Shown here: in pieces, positions 55,174 to 64,000 of the stretch
Numbering within the stretch: the stretch's first letter is position 1
Layout of the letters: every line of letters starts with the position of its first letter
Source: Devosia equisanguinis
Lineage (GTDB): Bacteria > Pseudomonadota > Alphaproteobacteria > Rhizobiales > Devosiaceae
Length of the DNA: 64,000 nt
Direction of reading: 5' to 3'
Assembly: GCF_900631955.1 (NCBI RefSeq)
Contig: NZ_UZWD01000033.1
Location: 1-64,000 of the forward strand
Program-made: the position numbers and the translations under genes
Notes under the pieces: generated by a model
Seen by the model: only the letters and a program-made list of their open reading frames with translations
Database searches by the model: none
Told to the model about the DNA's origin: nothing

Positions 55174-55668
55174 GTGCAACCGGTCTACCTGGACACGAAT
55201 ATTTTCATCAAAGCTTTCGAGGGCCAGGACGAGCAGTCGCACGCGTTGGTCGGGCTGTTCTCTGGAGAAACGCCGTCTGGCTCAGCCCCTTTCGTAACAA
55301 GTGAACTGACACTGGCCGAATTGCTGGTCGTCCCCTATCGCAAACATGATGATATCAACCGGCTACGCTACGAAACCTTAATTCAGACGACGGACTGGCT
55401 TACGGTGGCCCCGGTCGATCGTGAGGTATTAGCGGCAGCGGCGCTGCTGCGGAGCGCACACTCTCTAAAGCTGCCTGATGCCATCCATATCTCAACAGCC
55501 ATCAAGCTGGGATGTCAGTATTTCATGAGTGAGGACCAAGGCATCCGCGGCCCATATGCGTTAAGCTATGCGTCAACGACGCAAAACTGGCAGTCAACGT
55601 CGGTACAGGTGCTGAGGCCGACTCTTTCAGAAATTGCCGCAATAGAAGACGGTTGGCTCCACCCGTGA
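55174..55668 (+). CDS. PIN-domain toxin, VapC type
   Basis: A 164-residue predicted ribonuclease. The four acidic residues of the PIN active site are present: Asp7 (YLDTNIF), Glu49 (TLAELL), Asp102 (KLPDAIH) and Asp121 (MSEDQG). The start is taken as the GTG at 55174; a TTG immediately before it is an alternative. The stop overlaps the yejF start by four bases (GTGA). The pair interrupts the yej operon and uses AT-richer codons (TTA, ATT, AAA), suggesting acquisition. Confidence 0.85.
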   Translation: MQPVYLDTNIFIKAFEGQDEQSHALVGLFSGETPSGSAPFVTSELTLAELLVVPYRKHDDINRLRYETLIQTTDWLTVAPVDREVLAAAALLRSAHSLKLPDAIHISTAIKLGCQYFMSEDQGIRGPYALSYASTTQNWQSTSVQVLRPTLSEIAAIEDGWLHP

Positions 55669-57296
55669 CCGCGCCCCTGCTCTCGGTTCGCGATCTCACC
55701 ATCGGCTTCGGCGCTAGCCCCGCCGCCAGGTCCGTATCCTTCGACATCAGCCCGGGCGAAACAGTGGCGCTGGTCGGCGAGAGCGGCTCGGGCAAGTCGG
55801 TGACGGCGCTGTCGGTGCTGAAACTGCTGCCGCCCAGCGCCACGCTCTCCGGCTCCATCCGCCTTGACGGCACGGAGCTGGTCGGCGCCGATGACGCCAC
55901 GCTGCGGCAGGTGCGCGGCAATCGCGTCGGCATGATCTTCCAGGAGCCGATGAGCTCACTCAATCCGCTGCACAGCATCGGCAAGCAGATCGGCGAGACG
56001 CTGGCCGTGCATCAGGGGTTGCGCAAGACCGCTGCCCGCAAGCGCACGCTCGAATTGCTCGATGCCGTCGGCATTCCCGATCCGCTACACCGCTTTGACG
56101 ACTTTCCGCACCAGCTGTCCGGCGGCCAGCGGCAACGCGTCATGATCGCCATGGCGCTCGCCAACGACCCGAAACTGCTGATTGCCGACGAACCAACCAC
56201 CGCGCTCGATGTCACCGTGCAGGCGCAAATCCTCGCCCTCCTCAAAAAACTGCAGCGCGACAATGGCATGGCCATGCTGTTCATCACCCACGACCTCACC
56301 ATCGTGCGGCGCATTGCCGACCGGGTCTGCGTCATGACCGGTGGCGAGATCGTCGAAAGCGGGCCGGTCAACGCCATCTTCGACAAGCCGCAACACGACT
56401 ATACCAAACGCCTGCTCGCCGCTTCGCCGCGCGGGGACGCGCTGGTGCCCGCAGCCGACGCGCCCACCATGGTCGAAGCCACCGACCTCAAGGTCTGGTT
56501 CCCCATCAAGCGCGGCCTGCTGCGCCGTGTCGTCGGCCATATCCGCGCCGTCGACGGCGTCGATCTCACCATCAAAAAGGGCGAGACTCTGGGCGTCGTG
56601 GGCGAGAGCGGTTCGGGCAAGTCCTCGCTCGGCTATGCCATGCTGCGCCTGATCCCGTCCAAGGGGCGGATCGTGGTGCTTGGCAACCCGGTTCAGGCCC
56701 GATCCTGGCGCGCCTTGCGGCCGCTGCGCAAAAACATGCAGATCGTGTTTCAAGACCCTTATGGCTCGCTCAGCCCCCGCATGTCGGTGCGCGAGATCGT
56801 CGAGGAGGGCCTTGGCGTGCACATGCCGCAGCTGACCCGCGCCGAACGGGCCGAGAAAGTGACAGCGGCCTTGCGCGAGGTCGGCCTCGATCCCGCGGTG
56901 ACCAGCCGCTATCCGCACGAATTTTCCGGGGGCCAGCGCCAGCGCATCGCCATTGCCCGCGCTTTGGTGCTCGAGCCCGATTTCCTGGTGCTGGACGAGC
57001 CCACCTCGGCGCTCGATGTCTCCATCCAGGCCCAGGTGATCGACCTGCTGCGCGATGTGCAGTACCGACGGCAGTTGAGCTATCTCTTCATCAGCCACGA
57101 TCTGCGCGTGGTGCGGGCGCTGGCCCACCGCCTCATCGTCATGCGCCATGGCAAGGTGGTCGAGCAGGGCCTGGCCGCCGACATTTTCGCCGCCCCGCAG
57201 CAAGACTACACCCGCCAATTACTCGCTGCCGCCTTCGAGCTTGCCTCACCCGAAACGGTGAACGGCACGACCATTGCCCCCGATGCCGACATCTGA
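55665..57296 (+). CDS. yejF: microcin C / peptide ABC transporter ATP-binding protein YejF
   Basis: A 543-residue ATPase with two complete nucleotide-binding domains. Walker A motifs [12 protein letters not shown] and [13 protein letters not shown]-loops [11 protein letters not shown] and [11 protein letters not shown], and two [12 protein letters not shown] signatures (the second FSGGQRQR) are visible. The start is the GTG that overlaps the toxin stop; a TTG four codons earlier is possible. It energises uptake with YejB and YejE. Confidence 0.95.
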   Translation: MTAPLLSVRDLTIGFGASPAARSVSFDISPGETVALVGESGSGKSVTALSVLKLLPPSATLSGSIRLDGTELVGADDATLRQVRGNRVGMIFQEPMSSLNPLHSIGKQIGETLAVHQGLRKTAARKRTLELLDAVGIPDPLHRFDDFPHQLSGGQRQRVMIAMALANDPKLLIADEPTTALDVTVQAQILALLKKLQRDNGMAMLFITHDLTIVRRIADRVCVMTGGEIVESGPVNAIFDKPQHDYTKRLLAASPRGDALVPAADAPTMVEATDLKVWFPIKRGLLRRVVGHIRAVDGVDLTIKKGETLGVVGESGSGKSSLGYAMLRLIPSKGRIVVLGNPVQARSWRALRPLRKNMQIVFQDPYGSLSPRMSVREIVEEGLGVHMPQLTRAERAEKVTAALREVGLDPAVTSRYPHEFSGGQRQRIAIARALVLEPDFLVLDEPTSALDVSIQAQVIDLLRDVQYRRQLSYLFISHDLRVVRALAHRLIVMRHGKVVEQGLAADIFAAPQQDYTRQLLAAAFELASPETVNGTTIAPDADI

Positions 57297-57334
57297 CTAA
57301 TTTCGACACCAAACCCTTGCCGCGGAGCCACGCC

Positions 57335-59200
57335 ATGACGCTCTTGACCCGCCTCTTCCTGCCCGTCCTTGCCCTCGTGGCAGCATTTGGGCTCTCCGCC
57401 CCCGCCTCGGCCCAGCCAAAGACCGGGGAATGGACCAATTCCTTCACGCTGCAAGGCGAAGCCAAATACGGCCCCGACTACACCCATTTCGACTATGTCA
57501 ATGTCGATGCCCCCAAGGGCGGCACGGTGCGCATGGGCGATCTCGGCGGTTTCGACACCTTCAACCCCATCCTGCCCAAGGGCGAGGTCGCCAACGGGCT
57601 GGGCCTGGTCTACGAAACGCTGATGATCCCCTCGCAGGATGAGGTGAACACCTATTACGGCCTGCTCGCCTCCGAATTGAAGATCGCCGCCGATTACGGC
57701 GCGGTGACCTTCCGCATCGACCCCAAGGCCAAGTGGCAGGACGGCGAGCCGGTCACGCCTGAAGACGTGGTCTGGAGCTTCAACAAGCTGATCGAGGTCA
57801 ATCCCGACCGCGCCCAATATTATGCCAATATCACCAAGGCCGAGGTGACGGCCCCGGGCGAGGTGACCTTTACCTTCAACCAGACCGACAATCTCGAATT
57901 GCCGCTGATCCTGGGCCAATTGCTGGTTCTGCCCCAGCATTGGTGGGAGGGCACCGGTGCCAATGGCAAGGCCCGCAATATCGCCGAATCCACCCTCGAA
58001 ATCCCTATGGGCTCCGGCCCCTACCGCCTTGCCAGTTTCGATGCCGGCCGCACCACCACCTATGAGCGCAATCCCGATTATTGGGGCAATGAGCAGCCGA
58101 CCCGCGTCGGCCAGAACAATTTCGACACCTACAAGATCGAATATTTCCTCGATCTGACGGTGATGTTCGAGGCTTTCAAAGGCGACCAGTTCGACTGGTG
58201 GAGCGAGAACCAGGCCCGCCGCTGGGCCACAGCCTATGACTTCCCGGCGGTCAAGGACGGCCGTGTGATCAAGGAACTCTTCCCCCAGGACTACAATGAC
58301 AGCGGCGTGATGGTCGGCTTCGTCATGAACCTGCGCCGCGACAAGTTCGCCGATGTGCGTGTGCGCGAAGCCCTGAACTACGCCTTCGATTTCGAGGAGC
58401 TGAGCAATACCCTGTTCTATGGCCAGTACGAGCGCATAGACAGCTTCTTCTTCGGCCTGCCCTTCCGCTCCAAGGGCCTGCCGGAAGGCGAGGAACTGTC
58501 CGTGCTTGAAACCGTCAAGGACCAGGTGCCGCCCGAAGTCTTCACCGCGCAATATACCAATCCGGTCAGTGGCGACCCGCAAAAGCTGCGCGCCAATCTG
58601 CGCACCGCGCTCGGCCTCTTCACCGAGGCCGGCTATACGCTGCAGGGCAACCAGTTGATCGGGCCGGATGGGCAGCCCTTCACCTTCGAAATCCTGCTCA
58701 ATGGCCCCACCATCGAGCCGGTGGCGCAGAACCTCGTCACCAACCTGGCGCAGATCGGCGTCACCGCCACCATCCGCACCGTCGACAGCCCGCAATTCAT
58801 CAACCGCGCCCGCAGCTTCGACTATGACATGATCTATTCGGGCTGGACCCAGTCCTTCTCGCCGGGCAACGAACAGCGTTTCTTCTTCGGCTCCTCCACC
58901 GCCGAGGCGCAGGGCGCGCAGAACTATGCCGGTATTGCTGACCCCGCCGTCGACGCGCTGATCGACCAGCTGATCGCGGCCGACGATCGCGAAACCCAGG
59001 AGGCGGTAACCAAGGCACTCGACCGGGTGCTGCTGGCCAAGCATTTCGTCATCCCCAGCTACACCCTGCGCACCACCCGCGCCGCCCGCTGGGACCGCTT
59101 CAGCCACCCCGACCCGCTGCCCGAATTCTCCTCCGGCTTCCCCAGCCTCTGGTGGTGGGACGCCGAAAAAGCCGCAAAGACCGGCGGCGCGGCGCAGTAA
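57335..59200 (+). CDS. yejA: microcin C / peptide ABC transporter binding protein YejA
   Basis: A 621-residue periplasmic receptor of the SBP_bac_5 family. Signal peptide MTLLTRLFLPVLALVAAFGLSAPASA is followed by QPKTGEWTNSFTL. FDYVNVDAPKGGTVRMGDLGGFDTFNPI and EIPMGSGPYRL are YejA blocks. GGAG eight bases upstream sets the start. In this cluster it is last, after yejF, whereas yejA usually leads the operon. Confidence 0.94.
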   Translation: MTLLTRLFLPVLALVAAFGLSAPASAQPKTGEWTNSFTLQGEAKYGPDYTHFDYVNVDAPKGGTVRMGDLGGFDTFNPILPKGEVANGLGLVYETLMIPSQDEVNTYYGLLASELKIAADYGAVTFRIDPKAKWQDGEPVTPEDVVWSFNKLIEVNPDRAQYYANITKAEVTAPGEVTFTFNQTDNLELPLILGQLLVLPQHWWEGTGANGKARNIAESTLEIPMGSGPYRLASFDAGRTTTYERNPDYWGNEQPTRVGQNNFDTYKIEYFLDLTVMFEAFKGDQFDWWSENQARRWATAYDFPAVKDGRVIKELFPQDYNDSGVMVGFVMNLRRDKFADVRVREALNYAFDFEELSNTLFYGQYERIDSFFFGLPFRSKGLPEGEELSVLETVKDQVPPEVFTAQYTNPVSGDPQKLRANLRTALGLFTEAGYTLQGNQLIGPDGQPFTFEILLNGPTIEPVAQNLVTNLAQIGVTATIRTVDSPQFINRARSFDYDMIYSGWTQSFSPGNEQRFFFGSSTAEAQGAQNYAGIADPAVDALIDQLIAADDRETQEAVTKALDRVLLAKHFVIPSYTLRTTRAARWDRFSHPDPLPEFSSGFPSLWWWDAEKAAKTGGAAQ

Positions 59201-59285
59201 GAGGCAGCTGTTCGCGCAGGCTTGAGTTAAAAACTGCGCGGTTTCCTGACGCTACCTATCGCACGGCGTTTCCCACCCACCGTTC

Positions 59286-59310
59286 CGCCCTCGGGCTCGC
59301 CCCGAGGGCG
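59286..59310. repeat. perfect inverted repeat downstream of yejA
   Basis: CGCCCTCGGG (59286-59295) pairs with CCCGAGGGCG (59301-59310). No T-run follows, so it may be a weak terminator or part of a dispersed repeat; a similar CTCGCCC/GGGCGAG palindrome lies near 59384. Confidence 0.5.
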
Positions 59311-59445
59311 GCCTGGCGCTCGTTGAATGTGTCGCGCCAGAACCCGGCCGCCACCATCCGGAGGCCTCTGCTCCCGCTCTCTCGCCCTCACGGGGGCGAG
59401 AAGCGAAAGTGCCCGGAATCCGCCTTGGTTTGAAATGATCTGGCC

Positions 59446-60054
59446 TCAGCCGCGACCGGGCTTTCGGGCCACGAGGTCAACCAGGGCCGAAACACCCCTG
59501 TGACGGCTGCCTTCGCTGAGCTCGGCGTCGTAGCTGCGCAGGTCGAGGATCTCGAGCGCCTTGAACCGATCGGCCAGCAGATCCTCGGTATAGAGGTTTT
59601 CCAGCACTCTGGGTCCACCGGTCCCATATTCCATCTGACGCGGCCCATAGCCTTCCAGCAACAGAAGTCCACCGGGTGCCAATGTCCTGATCATGCCGGC
59701 AAAGATGGCATCGCGCAGCGGCGGCGCGGCGAATTGAAAGAAAATGCCCACAACCACGTCGAATGTGTCGGCGGGCCATTCATATTCAGCGACATCCACC
59801 AGTTGGCAATCGACTGACACGCCCCGCTTTTCAGCCAGCGCCTTCGCCTTGGCGATGCCGACCGAGGAGGCGTCGATGCTGGTGACATCGAGCCCCTGCT
59901 CCGCCAGGAAAGCGCCGTTGCGCCCCTCGCCATCGGCAATGGCCAAGGCGGTACGATAGCCTGCGAGCCGATGCTGCTGCGCGGCGAGGAAAGCGTTGGG
60001 GGCCTCCCCGAACAGATAGCCCGGTTCGCTATACCGCTCGTCCCAGAAGCTCAT
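59446..60054 (-). CDS. class I SAM-dependent methyltransferase
   Basis: A 202-residue methyltransferase. The start MSFWDERYSEPGYLFGEAPNAFLA and the SAM site AIADGEGRNGAFLAEQGLDVTSIDAS place it with the TehB-like small-molecule methyltransferases. FDVVVGIFFQF and LAPGGLLLLEGYGPRQM follow. It starts four bases after the tamB stop, so it is probably transcribed with it. Substrate unknown. Confidence 0.85.
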   Translation of the reverse strand: MSFWDERYSEPGYLFGEAPNAFLAAQQHRLAGYRTALAIADGEGRNGAFLAEQGLDVTSIDASSVGIAKAKALAEKRGVSVDCQLVDVAEYEWPADTFDVVVGIFFQFAAPPLRDAIFAGMIRTLAPGGLLLLEGYGPRQMEYGTGGPRVLENLYTEDLLADRFKALEILDLRSYDAELSEGSRHRGVSALVDLVARKPGRG

Positions 60055-60058
60055 CGCC

Positions 60059-63000
60059 TTAATAGTCCTGCTCGTAGAACACGCCGACGCTGGAATTGCC
60101 GTCCTGTCCGGCGGCGCCCTTGACCGTCAGATTGTCGGTGACATCGAGATTGATCGTCACCTTGGACTGGCCATTGGCCCCCGCAGTGACGCCGAGATAG
60201 ACATTGTCCTGCAGATAGGTGCCGGCCTGCACCCCGACATTGCCCTTGGCGTCGGTAACGACATCGAGATCGGCGAGGCCCGCGGCCCCGCGAATATCGT
60301 TGAGCAGGCCGCCGCCACTGCCGCCGCCCACCAGTTCCGCCGCGGCTGCCGCCAATTGCGCCAGCTGCAGCGGCGACAATTCGCCCATCGAGCGCTTGAA
60401 CAGCAGGCGCGCCAGCACCTCGTCCTGCGGCAGGCTCGGATTGGAGGAGAAATTGATCTCCAGCGCCGAGACACGGCCAGTAACGGTCACGATCACAGTG
60501 ATGTCGTTGCTATCGGTGGTGGCGACGAAATTGAGCTGCGGATCGAGATCGCCCACCAGGGTCACATTGCCCTGCTCGAAGGTGATGCGCTGGCCCAGGA
60601 TCGACAGCCGCCCGCGATTGAGCGCAAAGGCGCCGACCGGCTGGATATTGCTGATCGGGCCCGTGAGCCGCACCGATCCACCCACTTCCGCGTCGAGCCC
60701 GCGGCCGCGAATGAAGATCTGGTTCGGCGCGCTGACATTGATGTCGAGCAACAGGCCCGGCGAACGCGTCTGCGGCACCGGCGCGCCACCGGCGTCGATG
60801 CGCGCGCGTTGCAGCGTCTGCGCCACTGGCGCCGGCGTGCGAATATGGGTGACATCGATCAGCGCCGCGCCGCCGCCAAAGCCTTCCGGCACAGTGATAT
60901 TGGCGTTTTCGATCAGCACATTGCCCGCCAGCAGCGGCGTGCCGGTGAGATTGCCAGTCAGCGCCAGCCCACCCGACACCGTGGCGACGAAAAGATCGCC
61001 ATCCGAATAGCGCGCCGAATTGATGGTGACGTTGAGATTGGCCGGGAAAGCCCCGGTGAGCCCTACCGTTCCGGAGGCAGACACGCTGCCGCCGGTGGAC
61101 AGATTGGCAGAAAGGCTTTCCACCGTGGCACTGGTGCCGGTCAACTGCACCCGGCCATTGATATCGGTCAGGCGCAGGTTGAGCTCGGGATCGACATAAC
61201 CGGCCCCTGCCGTCGATACCGTTCCGGCAAAAACCGGATTGTCGAGGCTGCCGCTCACCCGCGCATTGATATTGGCGGTGCCCGAAAGCTGGCCGCCACG
61301 GTCGGCGACGAACTGATTGGCCAGGGCCAGCGGCGCCAAGCCTTCGAGATTGAGCGCGAGGCCACTGCCTTCCAGCGGCACGCGGCCCGAACCGGTTACG
61401 GCGAGCCCGCCGGCGCCATTGGCCGTCAGCGCATCCAGAACCACGGCCTGCCCGGCATAGGTGCCATTAGCCGAAACGCTGATCGGGGTAATGCCGAAGG
61501 AGGCAATCGCAGCCGCCCCGACGCCGCTGGCCTGCGCCTGGAAGCGCACCTGCGGGTCGGATGCAGTGCCCGAAACCGTAGCCCGGCCATTGAGCGTGCC
61601 GGCCAGTCCCAGATCGGGCGCCACGGCATTGGCGATGGACAGTGGCAGATTGGCGATATCGACCACCATGTCGAGCGCCGTGCCGGCCGTGCCGGTCGCG
61701 GTAACGCTGCCGGAGCCGACATCGAAGCGGATGGCGTCGAGCGCAACGCTGTAGCCACGCACCACCAGCGCGCTGGGATTGGTCAGCCGCGCCGAGAGGC
61801 TGCCCTGCACCAGATTGGCGCGGTCGAGCGCCAGTCGATAGCCATCGGCAATCGGGCTCAGCGCCCCGGCCACTTCGATACTGGTGCCGGTGGCCAGCGC
61901 CGCCTGCGCGTCGAAATTGGTGGTGTCACCGCTCTGGTTGGCGCGGGCATCGAGCGTGTTGATCACCACGCCCGCCGCCCGGACCGTGGTGGCGCTGGCC
62001 GAACCATCGACCACCGGCACGCCGAAGAGGTCAGCGATCCCTGCAGAAATATCGGCCCGGCCCACGGCAATGTCGTTGAACCGGAAATTGCTGGCATTGG
62101 CCGTCACGCCCAGCCCCTGCTGGCCATTGTCGGGCTTGAATTCAACCGCCGCATTGACCGCGCCAGAGGCATCGGCCAGCAGCAAAGCTGCAGCCAGCGA
62201 CACATCCGGCGCCACCACGTCCAGCCTACCGTCCAGCAGTCCGGTCTCGACACTGCGGATGATACCGCCGGAAATGCGGGTGCCGGCGATCTCGAAGCCG
62301 ATATCGGACAGCGCCTGGGTGGCCTCGTCAGACTCAAGATGGGTGATCAGCGTCGCCCGATGTCCATCGAGTTCGGCGCTGCCGGTGACATCGCCGCGCA
62401 AACGACCATTGAGGAGATTTGCCGCAAGTGTGACCTGCGCATTCCGCAAGGCGCGTCCCGCCAATGTACCGCTCGGCACCTGGCCATCCAGCAGCAGCAC
62501 CAGCGGCTGGTCCGCTGCCGCCGAGCGCGCCGAACCGCGCACCGCCAGCGCGCCACTGGCATCGTCGGAAACCAGTCCGAGATCGCTGAGATCGAGAGCA
62601 ATGGTGAAGTCGGCGGTGTCGCTGGCATAGGTACCATCGGCATTGAACCGCACCTGCGGATTGCTGATCGAAAAGCCTTCGGCCACGATCCCCGCATCGG
62701 TGCGCGCCAGCCTTCCGCCGATATCGACCGTGCCGGCCAGCAGCGCATCGGCGGTGGCGTCGTCGATGGAAAGATTGGTCCCGGTTCCGTCAAAGCGCAG
62801 GTCGAAACCGCCGCTCACCGGCATCAGCTTGCCATCGGCGACCAGCGACAGTGCGCCGGTCAGCTCGCGTCCAGCAAGTCCCGAGAAGGCCCCAATATTG
62901 CCGGTCTCGACGCCGATGCGGCCGTCGAAATCGGTGCCATCGATCGTGCCCGACAGCGTCGCCACCAGTGCCTCGCCCACGACGCGCAGTTCGGCCAGCT

Positions 63001-64000
63001 GGATCGGCTGCCCGGCATTCCACAGCCCGGCTATGCCCAGACCGACGCTGTCACCCAAAGCGGCCTCCAGCCCGGCATCGCCGGTCACGCCGGACAGCGT
63101 GCCGTCGCCATTGAAGGTCACCATGCGGCGGGTCGGATCGGAGAGATTGCTGGCAACGCCATTCACTGCCAGCGCCAGCCGTTCGGCGCGGATGTCATCG
63201 GTCGAAAAGCCGTCGACGCCCAGTTCGGCCGTCCAATCCTCGCTGCCCGCCGTACCGAAATCGACCTTGAACTGCGCCTTGTTGACCTTGGTCGCATTGC
63301 CGGCGACCGGCAGCGTCACCACGCCACCCGCCGGATCGGCAATGGCGGCGTCGATCACGAGACGCGAGAGGAAATTATCTGCGGTTGTCGTGGCGCTTGC
63401 TGTCAGCGCCAGCTGCCCGCCATTGAGCGTCAGGTTGGAGAGCTCGACGCCGCCCGCACTGCGCAACAGCGCCTGCGCCGTCAGCCGCGTATCGGCGCCG
63501 AAAAACGCCCGGTAGGGTTCGGCCACCAGTGTCGATAGTGGACCACCGAGATTGGCGGCGATGGCAAAGCCTTCTGCCTGCTGGGCGATCGTTGCGGTGC
63601 CGCTCAGGGCCGACTGGCCATCGGCGAGCAATTGCATCTGCGCCGTCAGATCGGCCACCGGCCCCTGCCCCTGCAGCGTCAGCTGCATGGCTGGCCGGCC
63701 CTCGATGCTGAGCAGGTTCGCCAACACGCCATTGGCCGGCTCGTTGAGATCGAGCGAGAGGTCGATGACATTGTCGGCGCGTTTGTAGTCCACCTTGAGG
63801 CCCAGCGTGCCCCCCGGACCGTCCAGCCGCACGATATCGAGCGTGGTGTCGAGATTGCCGCCTTCCAGCGACAGCGCGCCGGTCAGCGAGATTTCCGAGC
63901 CGAGCCCGAAAACGCTTTCGCCGAACGTAACCTTGGGCACCGACAATTCGCCCAGCTGGATCGCAACCGGGAAGTCCGGAATTTCCAGTCCGCCCGCTTC
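60059..64000 (-). CDS. tamB: TamB, translocation and assembly module protein (partial, N-terminus outside window)
   Basis: The reading frame is open to the window edge, so at least 1313 residues of the C-terminal part are seen and the N-terminal anchor is missing. The protein is a long series of beta-rich repeats (patterns such as GTLNGRATVSGTASDPQV and SARLTNPSALVVRGYSV) and ends with the DUF490/TamB C-terminal domain (PLLAGNVLIENANITVPEGFGGG, then SSVGVFYEQDY with a terminal aromatic). TamB spans the periplasm and works with the Omp85 protein TamA in outer-membrane assembly or lipid transport; tamA would be expected to the right. Confidence 0.92.
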   Translation of the reverse strand, partial: EAGGLEIPDFPVAIQLGELSVPKVTFGESVFGLGSEISLTGALSLEGGNLDTTLDIVRLDGPGGTLGLKVDYKRADNVIDLSLDLNEPANGVLANLLSIEGRPAMQLTLQGQGPVADLTAQMQLLADGQSALSGTATIAQQAEGFAIAANLGGPLSTLVAEPYRAFFGADTRLTAQALLRSAGGVELSNLTLNGGQLALTASATTTADNFLSRLVIDAAIADPAGGVVTLPVAGNATKVNKAQFKVDFGTAGSEDWTAELGVDGFSTDDIRAERLALAVNGVASNLSDPTRRMVTFNGDGTLSGVTGDAGLEAALGDSVGLGIAGLWNAGQPIQLAELRVVGEALVATLSGTIDGTDFDGRIGVETGNIGAFSGLAGRELTGALSLVADGKLMPVSGGFDLRFDGTGTNLSIDDATADALLAGTVDIGGRLARTDAGIVAEGFSISNPQVRFNADGTYASDTADFTIALDLSDLGLVSDDASGALAVRGSARSAAADQPLVLLLDGQVPSGTLAGRALRNAQVTLAANLLNGRLRGDVTGSAELDGHRATLITHLESDEATQALSDIGFEIAGTRISGGIIRSVETGLLDGRLDVVAPDVSLAAALLLADASGAVNAAVEFKPDNGQQGLGVTANASNFRFNDIAVGRADISAGIADLFGVPVVDGSASATTVRAAGVVINTLDARANQSGDTTNFDAQAALATGTSIEVAGALSPIADGYRLALDRANLVQGSLSARLTNPSALVVRGYSVALDAIRFDVGSGSVTATGTAGTALDMVVDIANLPLSIANAVAPDLGLAGTLNGRATVSGTASDPQVRFQAQASGVGAAAIASFGITPISVSANGTYAGQAVVLDALTANGAGGLAVTGSGRVPLEGSGLALNLEGLAPLALANQFVADRGGQLSGTANINARVSGSLDNPVFAGTVSTAGAGYVDPELNLRLTDINGRVQLTGTSATVESLSANLSTGGSVSASGTVGLTGAFPANLNVTINSARYSDGDLFVATVSGGLALTGNLTGTPLLAGNVLIENANITVPEGFGGGAALIDVTHIRTPAPVAQTLQRARIDAGGAPVPQTRSPGLLLDINVSAPNQIFIRGRGLDAEVGGSVRLTGPISNIQPVGAFALNRGRLSILGQRITFEQGNVTLVGDLDPQLNFVATTDSNDITVIVTVTGRVSALEINFSSNPSLPQDEVLARLLFKRSMGELSPLQLAQLAAAAAELVGGGSGGGLLNDIRGAAGLADLDVVTDAKGNVGVQAGTYLQDNVYLGVTAGANGQSKVTINLDVTDNLTVKGAAGQDGNSSVGVFYEQDY

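Noticed and set aside
60356..63538. A 1060-codon plus-strand open frame opposite tamB
   Set aside because: Arg/Gly/Gln/His-rich shadow of the tamB repeats.

Overview
The window reads as chromosomal DNA of a GC-rich alphaproteobacterium of the order Hyphomicrobiales (Rhizobiales). The evidence is a complete PhyR/NepR/EcfG general stress response locus with EcfG-type promoters, an mdh-sucCD-sucAB-lpd TCA cluster, ChvE/GguAB-type sugar transport, an Omp19-like lipoprotein and a yej microcin-C-type transporter. A Devosia-like genus is my best guess, from gene content only. No phage, insertion sequence, CRISPR array or tRNA was found. About 65 protein genes are supported.

Layout. 1-600: leader and two tandem sigma70 promoters of an rRNA operon that reads leftward out of the window. 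0.65-7.2 kb: a sugar ABC transporter operon with two paralogous periplasmic binding proteins and a divergent FadR-type regulator with its own palindromic operator. 7.4-14.1 kb: a three-gene transglutaminase / circularly permuted ATP-grasp + alpha-E / transglutaminase cluster, a predicted but uncharacterised peptide-modifying system. 14.1-22.6 kb: the general stress response block. It holds small membrane proteins, a DUF883-like protein, a holin-like protein, two HWE/HisKA_2-type histidine kinases, a lipid kinase, a Crp/Fnr regulator, a degenerate receiver, ecfG, nepR and phyR. Five promoters here match GGAAC-N16-CGTT exactly, and a sixth exact match lies at 28.6 kb before a UPF0391 gene.

22.6-27.4 kb: a polar amino-acid-type ABC transporter operon ending in a thiamine-binding-like MTH1187 protein and a desuccinylase-like amidohydrolase. 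27.5-31.6 kb: a YdcF/ElyC-like protein, a UPF0391 protein, uxuA, a TRIC/UPF0126 channel and an M15-like protein. 31.6-37.3 kb: a hexuronate operon (TRAP transporter dctPQM, GntR regulator, kduI, kduD, kdgF), with related operator-like palindromes in front of this operon and of uxuA. 37.4-49.9 kb: the TCA genes mdh-sucC-sucD-sucA-sucB, then five small genes (SDR, two secreted proteins, MAPEG, LysE) before lpd. 50-52.5 kb: zapE, the Omp19-like lipoprotein and a small DUF2007-like protein. 52.7-59.2 kb: yejB-yejE-[antitoxin-VapC toxin]-yejF-yejA, where a toxin-antitoxin pair sits inside the transporter operon. 59.4-64 kb: a methyltransferase and the C-terminal 1.3 thousand residues of TamB, which is cut by the window end.

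The most notable points are the stress regulon with its identically spaced promoters and degenerate receiver (Asp to Glu), the toxin-antitoxin pair joined by a four-base overlap to yejF, the transglutaminase/ATP-grasp cluster without a visible Anbu protease, and the ABC transporter/thiamine-binding/deacylase operon. None is proven novel from sequence alone.
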